Source: Bryobacterales bacterium
GTDB taxonomy: Bacteria; Acidobacteriota; Terriglobia; Bryobacterales; Bryobacteraceae
Length of the DNA: 64,000 bases
Direction of reading: 5' to 3'
Assembly (NCBI GenBank): GCA_016713735.1
Contig: JADJOP010000001.1
Span: forward strand, 124,001-188,000
Shown: positions 46,143 through 54,964 of the stretch, one piece after another
Layout: each line of letters opens with the position of its first letter
Position numbering within the stretch: position 1 is the stretch's first letter
Position numbers and translations under genes: made by a program
Notes under the pieces: model-generated
Seen by the model: the letters and a program-made list of their open reading frames with translations, nothing else
Databases searched by the model: none
Told to the model about the DNA's origin: nothing

Positions 46143-47156
46143 TCACCCCCTGCCCGTACGATGCGCCACCGCAATCGCGTGCCGCAACCGGTCCCAGCTC
46201 AACTCCCCCGCCACCGTGCAATCCGCGCCCAGCATGAACTGCCGCGGCGCACCCGCAATCACCTTCTTGATCTCCGCCTCCACCTGCTCGTTCGTTCCGC
46301 TGGCCAGAATGCCATGCCGGTCGAGCCCGCCCATGCACGGGCGCTTGAAGTGCGCGTTGATCTGCTGCCAGCTCAGCGTGCGCCCGGTCAGCACGGGGTT
46401 GCAATTAACAACATGCCCCGGATAGTCGCGCACGGCGGCGTAGTTCGCATACGGCGCGTTGTAGTCGCACACGTGCAGAATGTTGAACGCGCACTTCTTC
46501 TGGATCTCGCTCATCGCCACCAAATCCGCCGGCTTCACGTACTTCGCAAACAGCGCCGGGCTGGCCAGTTGCCCCGCCTCCGACCCCTGCGTCGACATAT
46601 AAAAGCCATCCACGCCCGCCTCGATGCAGGCCCGCACGAAGATCATCTGGCTCTCGATCAGCACCTCAAGCCCCTTCTTCACCGCATCCGGATTCTCGGC
46701 CAGATGCTGCCGCAGCAGCGGCCCCGTGGCGCAATGCCCGGCGCACATGTAGGGCGAATAGAGCGTCATCAAAATGAGCGCATCCCGCTTGGCGTCGCGC
46801 ACCAACTCGCGCACCGTCACCAGCAGCGGCTCATAGAAATCGATCTTCCGCAGCGTGAGTTTGGCCCAGTCGGCCGGCTTCTGCAGAAACGGTTGCCGAT
46901 CATAGGTCTGCTCAAACTGGACCTTCACGAAGTCCATGTCCGTGTGGCGGAAGAACTCCACGTGGCGTCGCGCCGCCGCCGAGCCGTTCTTATACGCCGG
47001 CCCGAAATGAAGGAAGAACGCCGCCGGCGTATAGCCCGGGTCGGTCTTCCCGGCGAGCCACTGCATCATCCGCTCGCGCTTGTTCACCGGGGCCGCCTGG
47101 ACCGCGGCTGCCGCGGCCCCAACGGCCGCCGTGCGAAGGAACACTCGTCGCTGCAT
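46143..47156 (-). CDS. Uroporphyrinogen decarboxylase-family (UroD-like) protein, Tat-type signal
   Basis: A 337-residue protein with the UroD/MtaA TIM-barrel fold. The N-terminus (MQRRVFLRTAAVGAAAAAVQ) looks like a Tat signal, unlike true UroD, which is cytoplasmic. Recognisable pieces are MDFVKVQFEQTYDRQPF, GVDGFYMSTQGSE, HVCDYNAPYANYAAVRDYP and a final FMLGADCTV. Such exported UroD-like proteins are common in glycan-rich Planctomycetes and Acidobacteria and have no assigned reaction. It lies upstream of the aldolase operon across an 87-base gap that contains that operon's promoter, so it is probably a separate or read-through unit. Confidence 0.75.
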   Translation of the reverse strand: MQRRVFLRTAAVGAAAAAVQAAPVNKRERMMQWLAGKTDPGYTPAAFFLHFGPAYKNGSAAARRHVEFFRHTDMDFVKVQFEQTYDRQPFLQKPADWAKLTLRKIDFYEPLLVTVRELVRDAKRDALILMTLYSPYMCAGHCATGPLLRQHLAENPDAVKKGLEVLIESQMIFVRACIEAGVDGFYMSTQGSEAGQLASPALFAKYVKPADLVAMSEIQKKCAFNILHVCDYNAPYANYAAVRDYPGHVVNCNPVLTGRTLSWQQINAHFKRPCMGGLDRHGILASGTNEQVEAEIKKVIAGAPRQFMLGADCTVAGELSWDRLRHAIAVAHRTGRG

Positions 47157-47204
47157 GGCTCCAGGGTAGCGCGGCCTTAGGCCGGGATCACCCCGTGCGC
47201 GCCC

Positions 47205-48428
47205 CTACGCCTTCTTCAACTTCTGCCCGTTGCGGTCCCACGCCAGGTACGCCCGCTTGCGGTAGCTCTCATTGCCGATCCCTGCCGCCACCACGCCGTA
47301 ATACCCCAGGTCGCAGTCGCACTTCAGCGCCTCGCCTTTACGGATCGCGTTCTGCAAATTGCGGTGATGCAGATTCACTGACTCCGCCCCCGTCTTCGCA
47401 AACTCCACCGGCTTCGCTTCGTCCTCATACAACTTCTGCGGCTTCACGCTGAAGCCCGTGCGCGTAAACGACAGCGTCGCCTTGTTGCCCCGCAGCATGT
47501 GCTCCACCGGCGTGTCATTGGCCATCGACGACACCAGTTGCACCGTCAACCCCTCCGGGTAATCGAGCAGGAAATTGAGCGTATCCGGCACCTCCGCCAT
47601 CGACTTCGCGAAGTAGAACTTCCCGCCCGAGGCCACCCCACGCTCCGGGAACGTCAGCCCCAGCGACTTGATGATCCGCGTCACGCGGTGAATGAACAGG
47701 TCCGTCGCAATGCCGCCCGAATAATCCCAGAACAGCCGCCACCGGAAAAACCGCTCCGGCTGGAACGGCCGCTTCTTCGCCGGGCCCAGCCACGCGTTCC
47801 AATCCAAATTCACCCCCGGCTTGCAGTCGGCGTCAATCGGATAGGCCCAGAACTCATCGCCCTTGTGGTTGCGCGAATAGTCGATCTGCGCCAGCACCAC
47901 CTTGCCCAGCGCCCCTTCCTTCACCAGCTTGTTGGCGGCTTCATACGAGTCGTCCGACATCCCCTGCACGCCCACCTGCATCTTCACGCCCGTCGACTTG
48001 ATCTTCGCCACCACCTTCTTGGCCTGCTCGATGTTCCACGTCATCGGCTTCTCGCAATAGATGTGCTTGCCCAAGTCTGCGGCATCGAGCGTCATCTGCG
48101 CATGCCAGTGCTCCGGCGTGGCGATCAGCACATAGTCAATATCCTTGTTCTCCAGCAGCCGCCGGTACTCTTTATACTTTTGCCCGCCCGTCAACTCCGA
48201 GGCCGCATCCAGCCGCTTGTCGTAGACATCACACACCGCCACGATGCGGCAGTTGTCCGACTCCTTCATGCTGTTCAGCGCGCGCATGTGGCCGCCGGCC
48301 ATGCCGCCGCAGCCGATCACGCCAATCTGCAACCGGTCGTTCGCGCCGACCACGCGAGCCGCCGAAGCCGCCGTCAAAGGGAGTGTGGAAGCCGTCGCCA
48401 TAAAGGCGCGACGCGTCAGATCGCTCAT
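47205..48428 (-). CDS. Gfo/Idh/MocA family oxidoreductase, Tat-exported
   Basis: A 407-residue NAD(P)-dependent oxidoreductase of the Gfo/Idh/MocA family, which commonly act on sugars. The Tat signal is SDLTRRAFMATASTLPLTA. A Rossmann motif IGVIGCGGMAGGHM and the family motif YCEKPMTWN (catalytic Lys) follow, then the beta-sheet domain with YSGGIATDLFIHRVTRII. Exported members such as this typically keep tightly bound NADP and act in the periplasm. ATG 48428 gives the complete signal. It is 48 bases upstream of the UroD-like gene on the same strand and is a reasonable partner for periplasmic sugar processing. Confidence 0.9.
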   Translation of the reverse strand: MSDLTRRAFMATASTLPLTAASAARVVGANDRLQIGVIGCGGMAGGHMRALNSMKESDNCRIVAVCDVYDKRLDAASELTGGQKYKEYRRLLENKDIDYVLIATPEHWHAQMTLDAADLGKHIYCEKPMTWNIEQAKKVVAKIKSTGVKMQVGVQGMSDDSYEAANKLVKEGALGKVVLAQIDYSRNHKGDEFWAYPIDADCKPGVNLDWNAWLGPAKKRPFQPERFFRWRLFWDYSGGIATDLFIHRVTRIIKSLGLTFPERGVASGGKFYFAKSMAEVPDTLNFLLDYPEGLTVQLVSSMANDTPVEHMLRGNKATLSFTRTGFSVKPQKLYEDEAKPVEFAKTGAESVNLHHRNLQNAIRKGEALKCDCDLGYYGVVAAGIGNESYRKRAYLAWDRNGQKLKKA

Positions 48429-48512
48429 GCGTGAATTGTAACGCGCGCCGCGGCGAGAGGGGCTTTTCAACCGCTGCGCGAGGCGCTAGTGTGGGGAGCA
48501 CAGGAGGTTCTT

Positions 48513-48980
48513 ATGACGGCGTCCCGAGCCAACATCGAGCGCTTCATGTCGTTACCGCGCGTGGCGGTGGTTGGCGTTTCGCGCAAGGAAGGGCAGTATT
48601 CGCGCATCGTCTTCGAGGAGTTGCGTAAAGCAATGGCCGATGTGGAGCCGGTCAACCCATCCGCCAGTGAAATCGGCGGCGTCCCCTGCGCGGCCGGCGT
48701 CTCGGCCCTGCAACCTCCCCCCGATGGCGTCATTCTTCTCGTGCACGCCGGGGCCATCCTCGAGACCGCCCGCGAATGCATCCGCGCCGGCGTCAAGATG
48801 ATCTGGCTGCGGCAGTCCGATACCACCAGCGAAGGCCACAGCCAGGCAGTGGTGGAATGCCACGCCGCCGGCATCCCCGTCATCGCCGGCGAATGCCCGC
48901 TCATGTTCCTCCGTGGCGGACATTGGATTCACCGTCTCCATGCCGGCCTGCGCAAAATCACCGGCACCTACCCCGCCTGA
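48513..48980 (+). CDS. CoA-binding domain protein (YccU-like)
   Basis: A 155-residue cytoplasmic protein with a Rossmann-like CoA-binding fold. The motif RVAVVGVSRKEGQYSRIVFE is the nucleotide-binding start; VEPVNPSASEIGGVPC and IWLRQSDTTSEG follow the usual family order. ATG 48513 follows AGGAGG. Single-domain CoA-binding proteins have no established reaction. It is transcribed divergently from the Gfo/Idh gene and ends 11 bases from the convergent isomerase-like gene. Confidence 0.85.
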   Translation: MTASRANIERFMSLPRVAVVGVSRKEGQYSRIVFEELRKAMADVEPVNPSASEIGGVPCAAGVSALQPPPDGVILLVHAGAILETARECIRAGVKMIWLRQSDTTSEGHSQAVVECHAAGIPVIAGECPLMFLRGGHWIHRLHAGLRKITGTYPA

Positions 48981-48990
48981 GCCCCCGCGA

Positions 48991-49827
48991 TCATAGATCG
49001 CACAACGTCGCAGCCTGCCCCAGCGAATCGATCGGCGAACGCGCGGGAATAAACTCGTGCGCGAAATAACCCTCAAAGCCCGTCGCCAGAATCGCCTTCA
49101 CAATCGCCGGATAGAACAGCTCCTGCGTCTCATCGATCTCATGCCGCCCCGGCACGCCGCCCGTGTGATAGTGAGCGAAATACTGATGGTTGTCCTGAAT
49201 CGTGCGGATCACATCGCCCTCCATGATTTGCATGTGGTAGATGTCATACAGCAGCTTCATCCGCGGCGAGTTCACGCGCTTGCACAACTCCACGCCCCAC
49301 CAGGTTTTGTCGCCCATGTAGTCCGGGTGATTCACCTTGGAGTTCAACAGCTCCATGCAGATGTTCACGCCCTTGTCCTCGGCGAGCGCCTTCACTTTGT
49401 TCAACAGCAGGACGCTATTCTCCAGGCCCTGCTCATCGGACATGCCGCGCCGGCTGCCGGAAAACGTGATCACGTTGGGCACCTTCATCTTCGCCGCCAG
49501 CTCGATATTCGTCCGGAAATCGGCCTCCATCTTGGCGTGATTGGCCTTGTCGTTATGGCCGTCGCGAATCGACCCCGCCCCCGGCGCCATGGTCGGAATC
49601 AGGCCATACTTCTGCACCACCGGCCAGTCGTTCGGCCCAATCAGATCGATCCCCACCAGCCCCAGTCGCTTTGCCTCGCGCGCCAGCGTCTCCAGGTCGG
49701 TCTTCTGGTAACACCAGCGGCACACCGATTGATGAAGGCGGCCCTTGCGCTCCACGGGCTTGGGGTCCTGCAACGCGCCGAGCGGCAAAGCCGTAGCGGC
49801 GCTGACGAGAAAAGTGCGGCGGCTCAT
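48991..49827 (-). CDS. Hydroxypyruvate isomerase-like TIM-barrel protein, Tat-exported
   Basis: A 278-residue xylose-isomerase-like TIM barrel. The N-terminus (SRRTFLVSAATALPLGAL) is a Tat-like signal. HQSVCRWCYQKTDLETLARE resembles hydroxypyruvate isomerase family members, and the metal-binding acids are likely in ICMELLNSKVNHPDY and LLYDIYHMQIMEGD, with a late Glu in GYFAHEFIPA. Such exported barrels are common beside Gfo/Idh oxidoreductases in Acidobacteria and Planctomycetes and probably isomerise or epimerise sugars. ATG 49827 overlaps the stop of the membrane-protein gene upstream (ATGA). Confidence 0.85.
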   Translation of the reverse strand: MSRRTFLVSAATALPLGALQDPKPVERKGRLHQSVCRWCYQKTDLETLAREAKRLGLVGIDLIGPNDWPVVQKYGLIPTMAPGAGSIRDGHNDKANHAKMEADFRTNIELAAKMKVPNVITFSGSRRGMSDEQGLENSVLLLNKVKALAEDKGVNICMELLNSKVNHPDYMGDKTWWGVELCKRVNSPRMKLLYDIYHMQIMEGDVIRTIQDNHQYFAHYHTGGVPGRHEIDETQELFYPAIVKAILATGFEGYFAHEFIPARSPIDSLGQAATLCDL

Positions 49828-51098
49828 GCCGTGATCCTATCACCGGGTGCGCCCGGCGCAAGGGGTGGCGTTGACAGCGGCGGCGCGCTGAAACGGTGGC
49901 GGTACAGCGTGCAGATCACGGCCAGCACGACGAAGATCGCCTGCACCGCATGCGCCGCCTTGCGCGGCCCAGGCAGGTAGCTCTTCAACAGCGAATCGGC
50001 CACCGCCGTCCAGGTGATCAACAAGTACAAGTGCACCGTGCACCGCGTCCGATGCACAAACCACGCAACCGCCGCCGTCGCCACGGCGATCAGCCCCACC
50101 GCCAGCCAGTAGTTCGTCTGCGGCCGGTCCTCATAGAGATCAACAAAGAACGCGCAACAGGTGACCGCAATGCCCACCTCGCGCGCCACGGCCGGCGACC
50201 GCGTCGCCAGCATCAGCAGCAGCGCCCCGGCCACCGTATAGGAAAAGCGGATGTGGATGCGCTCCTCAAAATACGGCACCAGCGCCAGGATGATCGCCAC
50301 CGCCAGCGCCGCCGAGGTGAGCGAAGTAAGCAACGGCGCATCCGGCTCTCTCTCGCCGCTCTCCACCGCCATCGGCTCCACACTCCACGCCGCCCAGGCG
50401 AACCCCGCGCCCAACAGCGCGCCGAAAGTGAACTCCATCACCTTCCACCAATCGGCGAAATACTCCATCGCATGCGCCCGCCCCCACACCTGGATCGCCG
50501 CCCCCAGCGCAAACCCGATGCCGCCCCCAATCACGCCGCACACCGCGAACCGCCTCACATACGCGCCATGCAAGGCCATCACCGTGAGCGCGGCCAGAAT
50601 CAGCCCCGCCCAAATCTCCGGCCGCGGCTTGTCATTCGGGTTGGAAAAATAGAGCAGCTTCGGATCGTTGATCAGCCGCCAGCCCAACCACGTCGCTGCC
50701 AGCATCGAGGCCAACGTCGCCGCCAGCATCCGCCGCGACGGCGGCGCCAGCGCCATGCCCATGATCGCTCCGCCCAACAACCCCCACGTCCCGCCCTTAA
50801 TGGCAAAGCCGAGGATCGCCCACCAATAGGTCTCCGGCTGGAACGACAGGCCCACCGTCTGCCCGTAGGTCATGTCGCCGCCAAACCCGATCCCCACCGC
50901 CGAGAACGCCAGCAGGCGCGCCGTCTGCTGTGAGTCCAGCCGCAACAGCAGCGCCAGCGCCAGCCCGATCATCGCCCCCGGAATCATCGCCCCCAACGGA
51001 CCCCCTCCAATGAACCCGCGCAAGCCCCACCCCAGCGACATCGTGGCGGCGGCAAACAGAATCCAGTGCAAGGGAGGTGTTGACGTGATCGGCTTCAT
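49824..51098 (-). CDS. Multi-spanning membrane protein of unknown function
   Basis: A 424-residue hydrophobic protein with about ten transmembrane segments (for example WILFAAATMSLGWGLRGFIG and AMIPGAMIGLALALLLRL). Gly-rich helices (GGGPLGAMIPGAMIG, VIGGGIGFALGAAIQVWG) suggest packed helix pairs. It keeps a short conserved-looking patch, GFGGDMTYGQTVGLS. I do not recognise a transporter family with certainty. Its stop overlaps the start of the isomerase-like gene, so the two are coupled, which hints that it may move the substrate or product of that enzyme. It starts 13 bases after the upstream metallopeptidase-like gene ends. Confidence 0.65.
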   Translation of the reverse strand: MKPITSTPPLHWILFAAATMSLGWGLRGFIGGGPLGAMIPGAMIGLALALLLRLDSQQTARLLAFSAVGIGFGGDMTYGQTVGLSFQPETYWWAILGFAIKGGTWGLLGGAIMGMALAPPSRRMLAATLASMLAATWLGWRLINDPKLLYFSNPNDKPRPEIWAGLILAALTVMALHGAYVRRFAVCGVIGGGIGFALGAAIQVWGRAHAMEYFADWWKVMEFTFGALLGAGFAWAAWSVEPMAVESGEREPDAPLLTSLTSAALAVAIILALVPYFEERIHIRFSYTVAGALLLMLATRSPAVAREVGIAVTCCAFFVDLYEDRPQTNYWLAVGLIAVATAAVAWFVHRTRCTVHLYLLITWTAVADSLLKSYLPGPRKAAHAVQAIFVVLAVICTLYRHRFSAPPLSTPPLAPGAPGDRITA

Positions 51099-51111
51099 GG
51101 CGCGAGAGCCA

Positions 51112-52476
51112 TTATCGCGCGAAGACGGTCCGGATCCACTTCTCCATCGTCACCGCATCCGGCGCCGTCAGCTTCAACTCAAGTGACTTCGCCGTGCGCG
51201 CTTCCAACAACTCGGCCGGACGCCCGCCCGGTTGAATCTCCAGCCGCACCACATTGATATGCGCAAAGCGGTCCAACGGCTCCATCCCATACAGGCTCAC
51301 CGTCGGCGGCGCCGCCGCCAGCAACACCTGCCGCATGCTGTTCACCAAGGCGCTCTCCCCGGTCGTCACGCGGAAGCCGAAACGGAAGGCGAGCGTGCGC
51401 GCCAGCGGTCCCAGTTCTCTGCCCCCCGCCGAGATGTACGGCCCGGCGATCCCCACAAGCAGCGGCTGATTGCTCTTCAGCCGCTCCTCCACCAGCGGCA
51501 CAAGCGCACGCGCCAGCGCCGGAATGAACGGATGGTGATAGCGCCAGTTCGGCCCCTCGCGCTCGTAGCTGTCCGGCATCAGCCGCTTGTCCACCACCGC
51601 TCCGGCCGCCGTCGCCAGCGCTTCATTGAAGTAGGCATAGTAGCTGCCCGCCGCTTCGTCGCGATGCCCGGCGAACTCCTGCATCAATGCCATGTGCCGT
51701 TTACGAGATGCCGCCGCATAAAACAGATGGACCGTCTCATGCACCAGCAGGCTCACCCGCTTCAACGCCTCATCGCCCGGCGAGACCTCGAGCAAAACCT
51801 GGTCCGAAATCTGCGTCGCCGAACTGGTGCTCTTCGCATACGCCGGGCGCGCGATCACGTGCATCTCCACCGGCCGCTTGAACTGCTGCCCCGGCTCGAG
51901 CAGATAGGCCATCTGCAGCAGGTACGCATCCAGCCGGTGCTCGCGCATCACGCGGGCAAGTTCCATGGGATATCGCTCGCAGAGCGCGTGCCCCTCCTTG
52001 CGCCACCACACAAGAAACCGCGGATGATAGGTCGCCGCCAGCGCCCGGATGCGCGCCGCGTCCACCTTCGTCGCTCCGGTGTTTTCGAACTTGCGCTCCA
52101 TCCGGCTCGGCCTGCGCGCCGCAAGCAGAATCGCCAGCAGCCGTGCCTCGCGCGACATGTTGTCATACAACCTGGGAAAGTTCGGCGGAAACGGCGCCCG
52201 CAGCGCCCGCTCTTCGGTGTCTAACTCCAGCAGCTTGCCAAACTCGTAGAGGTTGGCGTCGTCCTCCGCCTTCCACCCCAGGTCCTTCCGCCAGAGCTGT
52301 TCATACGCCGCCCGCGAACAAGGGATCTTGCCCGCCAGGCACAGCAGTTGGTAGCTGAAGTTCGCACGCTCGCTGCCATCGAGTGTGAACTGGAGATGCC
52401 CCGCCGTGAACCGCTCCGTCGCGGCCGCATGAGCCATGAGCGGCAACAGGGCGAGAAGCAGCGCGGTTCGTTTCAC
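51112..52476 (-). CDS. Putative secreted zinc metallopeptidase (HExxH)
   Basis: A 454-residue protein with a signal peptide (first about 18 residues, LLLALLPLMAHAAA). HETVH (residues 246-250) inside VSLLVHETVHLFYAAASRK is a zinc-peptidase motif, and Glu285 in AYFNEALATAAG is a likely third ligand 35 residues on, as in gluzincin-type peptidases. The N-terminal half is helical and Arg-rich; the C-terminal part has a beta segment (VSLYGMEPLDRFAHINVVRL). I do not recognise a named family, and the substrate is unknown. It is 43 bases downstream of a TonB receptor gene on the same strand. Confidence 0.65.
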   Translation of the reverse strand: MKRTALLLALLPLMAHAAATERFTAGHLQFTLDGSERANFSYQLLCLAGKIPCSRAAYEQLWRKDLGWKAEDDANLYEFGKLLELDTEERALRAPFPPNFPRLYDNMSREARLLAILLAARRPSRMERKFENTGATKVDAARIRALAATYHPRFLVWWRKEGHALCERYPMELARVMREHRLDAYLLQMAYLLEPGQQFKRPVEMHVIARPAYAKSTSSATQISDQVLLEVSPGDEALKRVSLLVHETVHLFYAAASRKRHMALMQEFAGHRDEAAGSYYAYFNEALATAAGAVVDKRLMPDSYEREGPNWRYHHPFIPALARALVPLVEERLKSNQPLLVGIAGPYISAGGRELGPLARTLAFRFGFRVTTGESALVNSMRQVLLAAAPPTVSLYGMEPLDRFAHINVVRLEIQPGGRPAELLEARTAKSLELKLTAPDAVTMEKWIRTVFAR

Positions 52477-52519
52477 TACTTCTATTGAACCCGCCCAAGG
52501 CCGTATTTGTCGCGCTCAG

Positions 52520-54916
52520 CTAAAACCAAAAGCGCAACCGCACACCCGCCGCACGCGGCTGCACCAGCCTCGTGCCCACAAACAGCGATTGGAAGTTGTA
52601 CAGCGCCGTGCGGTTGGTCAGGTTCGTCAGTTGGAACATGATCTCCCAATCACGCCGTCCGTCTCGCGTGTGCTCATAGCCTCCGGCCAGATCCACAATC
52701 GTCCGAGGACGCACGCGCGGCGGATCACCAGCCAGATCGACATACGGCAACAAGTTCGCATAGTCCGGGTCTTGCGCCACCTCAACCGGGTCCGACGGGT
52801 TCGACACCAGCCCCGAGTCGTGCCGCATCTGCCAGCTCGCCCACCAGCCCTTCCGGCTCGTGTAGCTCACCATGCCATGCAGCGAAAGGTTCTGGTCATG
52901 GTCGATGATGAACGGCCCCGCGCTCAGCGCCTCCACCGCCGCGTTGCCCAGAAACAACCCGCCCGTGAACGGCGGCGTCGCAATCACACGGTAATGCGTC
53001 GCGCTCAGCGAACCGCTGAATCCCCGCCACTGCGGCACGGCCAGCCGCGTCTCCACCCCATTCACACGCGACCGCGCCAGCGACGTCGGAAAAATGATGC
53101 CCGTATTGAAGAAGTTGTCGTTGTCCTGCAAGTCCGTCGAGCTCTTGTTGTAGTAGACGGCGTTCACGCTCAGGCGCTTGCCAAGCGATTGCTGCACGCC
53201 CGCCTCCACCACGTCTTGCCGCTCCGGCTGAATCCGCAAAAACGCCCCGCCCACCCGCTCGCGCACATCCGGCAGCACCAGCGCCGCCGCCTGGTCCGTA
53301 TTGGCCAGCAGCAGATTTTCATTAGGCGGTGTCTGGTAGTTGCGGTTGTACGAGGCCCGCAGCACCGTCCCCGTCTCGCGCAGATGGAACGCCAGGCCCA
53401 CGCGCGGCTGGAGTTGGTTGCCGTTCACCAGGAAACGGTAGCTGTCATAGCGTGCGCCCAGAGTGAAGGTCCACCGCCCCGCCCGAATCGTGTCCTGCAC
53501 AAAGCCCGTATAAAGGTTCCCCCGCCCTTTCTCGGAAAAGCGGAACAGCGAGCCGCCGCGCGTCAGGTCCACCGCGCGCAGCGTTTCGATGTAGCCCGCC
53601 GAGGCCGGATCGTTGAACGCCGGGCTCGTGATGCCAAACGTGAAATCCTCGCTCACGGGAAAATGCTGCACATCGCCGCCCACCCGGAACGTGTGTACGC
53701 CGCGAATCCAGTTCACCCGCTGCGCCACGTTGAACGTCGACAGGTGCCGCGACTGCGAGGCCGTCACCGGCGTATCGCCCGCGCTCGGCGAGAACTGCGC
53801 AATCGACGTGCGATAGCTCACCGTCGCATCGTAGGTCGCCGCCGGACTCAGCGTCCGCACATAGCCCGCCCACAGCGAAAGGTCGCGGAACAGTTGCCGC
53901 TGCTGCTGCCCGTTGGCGTGTTGCGAGGGCAGGTTGGCCAGTTGAAACGAACTGCGCCCGCTCATGATGTGGAAGCGCAGCGAGTCGCGCTGCGTGGCCA
54001 GGTAGTCCAACCGGATCAGCCCGCGCTCCGTGTTGCCCCCGTTGTGCAGGTTCTCGAGCGCCACCTGGTCTAGAAACCGGTTCGACTTTGACCCGCTCAC
54101 GCTGGCAAAGTAGCCCAGCCGCCCGTTCTCGCCGAACACCTGCGCCGCCGTCGTCGCCGTGTCAAACTGCGAAACACCCGTCGCCAGCGATCCGCCAAAC
54201 TTCCGCCCCGTGCCCAGGCCCGACCGCGTCAGCACACTCGCCACCCCGCTCACCTTCGCCCCAAACTCCGCTGGAACGTTCCCCGTATAGAGTTCGATCG
54301 TCTGCACAATGCTGGTATCGATCGAGGTGGCAAACGCCCCGGTCAACTGATCGCTGATCGGCATGCCGTCCACGACGAAGGTCATCTGGTTGTGCGCCCC
54401 GCGCGGGTGAATCGCGCCGTTGGCGTTCGCCGCAAACCCGGGGAAGCTCATGATGTAGCTCTCAATCCCCCGGCTCGAAACCGGCACCGGCATCCGCTCC
54501 ATCTGCCCCTGGTTCATCACCGTGCGCGTGCCCGTGGCTTCCGGATCCACCAACTCGGCCGTCTCGAACGCGTTCACCGAGACCGAGCCCTCCACCGTGG
54601 AAAGCGCCAGCACGACTTCGAGTTGCACCGGGATGTTCGTGCGCAGGCTCACCTCGCGCACCTGCGCGGCAAAGCCTGGTTTTGTCACCGTCAGCCGGTA
54701 ATCCTGCAGCGGGGCGTTTTGAAACGTCACCCCGCCATCAGCCGCCGTCACCCCTTCGGCATGAAAGCCCGTCAGCGGCGTGTCCAGCGACACCAGCGCC
54801 CCGGCCACCGCCGCCGAAGCCGGATCCGTCACACGCAGATGCAGCGTCGCGGTAGTTTGCGCCCAGGCGAGCAGAGATGTGAACAACAACAAACCCAGTA
54901 GCCGGTACGTCGGCAT
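52520..54916 (-). CDS. TonB-dependent receptor with carboxypeptidase-regulatory domain
   Basis: A complete 798-residue outer-membrane receptor. The signal peptide is residues 1-19. A carboxypeptidase-regulatory-like domain covers about 24-105 (LRVTDPASAAVAGALVSLDT). The plug runs from about 130 (SRGIESYIMSFPGFAANANG, FVVDGMPISDQLTG, IELYTGNVPAEFGAKVSGV). The barrel runs to the terminal aromatic strand GVRLRFWF. It is intact and unlike the frameshifted receptor at 39501-42519; it belongs to the classical plug-containing type. The ligand is unknown; the neighbouring metallopeptidase-like protein could act on the same substrate. Confidence 0.92.
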   Translation of the reverse strand: MPTYRLLGLLLFTSLLAWAQTTATLHLRVTDPASAAVAGALVSLDTPLTGFHAEGVTAADGGVTFQNAPLQDYRLTVTKPGFAAQVREVSLRTNIPVQLEVVLALSTVEGSVSVNAFETAELVDPEATGTRTVMNQGQMERMPVPVSSRGIESYIMSFPGFAANANGAIHPRGAHNQMTFVVDGMPISDQLTGAFATSIDTSIVQTIELYTGNVPAEFGAKVSGVASVLTRSGLGTGRKFGGSLATGVSQFDTATTAAQVFGENGRLGYFASVSGSKSNRFLDQVALENLHNGGNTERGLIRLDYLATQRDSLRFHIMSGRSSFQLANLPSQHANGQQQRQLFRDLSLWAGYVRTLSPAATYDATVSYRTSIAQFSPSAGDTPVTASQSRHLSTFNVAQRVNWIRGVHTFRVGGDVQHFPVSEDFTFGITSPAFNDPASAGYIETLRAVDLTRGGSLFRFSEKGRGNLYTGFVQDTIRAGRWTFTLGARYDSYRFLVNGNQLQPRVGLAFHLRETGTVLRASYNRNYQTPPNENLLLANTDQAAALVLPDVRERVGGAFLRIQPERQDVVEAGVQQSLGKRLSVNAVYYNKSSTDLQDNDNFFNTGIIFPTSLARSRVNGVETRLAVPQWRGFSGSLSATHYRVIATPPFTGGLFLGNAAVEALSAGPFIIDHDQNLSLHGMVSYTSRKGWWASWQMRHDSGLVSNPSDPVEVAQDPDYANLLPYVDLAGDPPRVRPRTIVDLAGGYEHTRDGRRDWEIMFQLTNLTNRTALYNFQSLFVGTRLVQPRAAGVRLRFWF

Positions 54917-54964
54917 ATGGAACCGACTTTACCATGGTTAACTACTAGAATGCAATCCTGGCTA

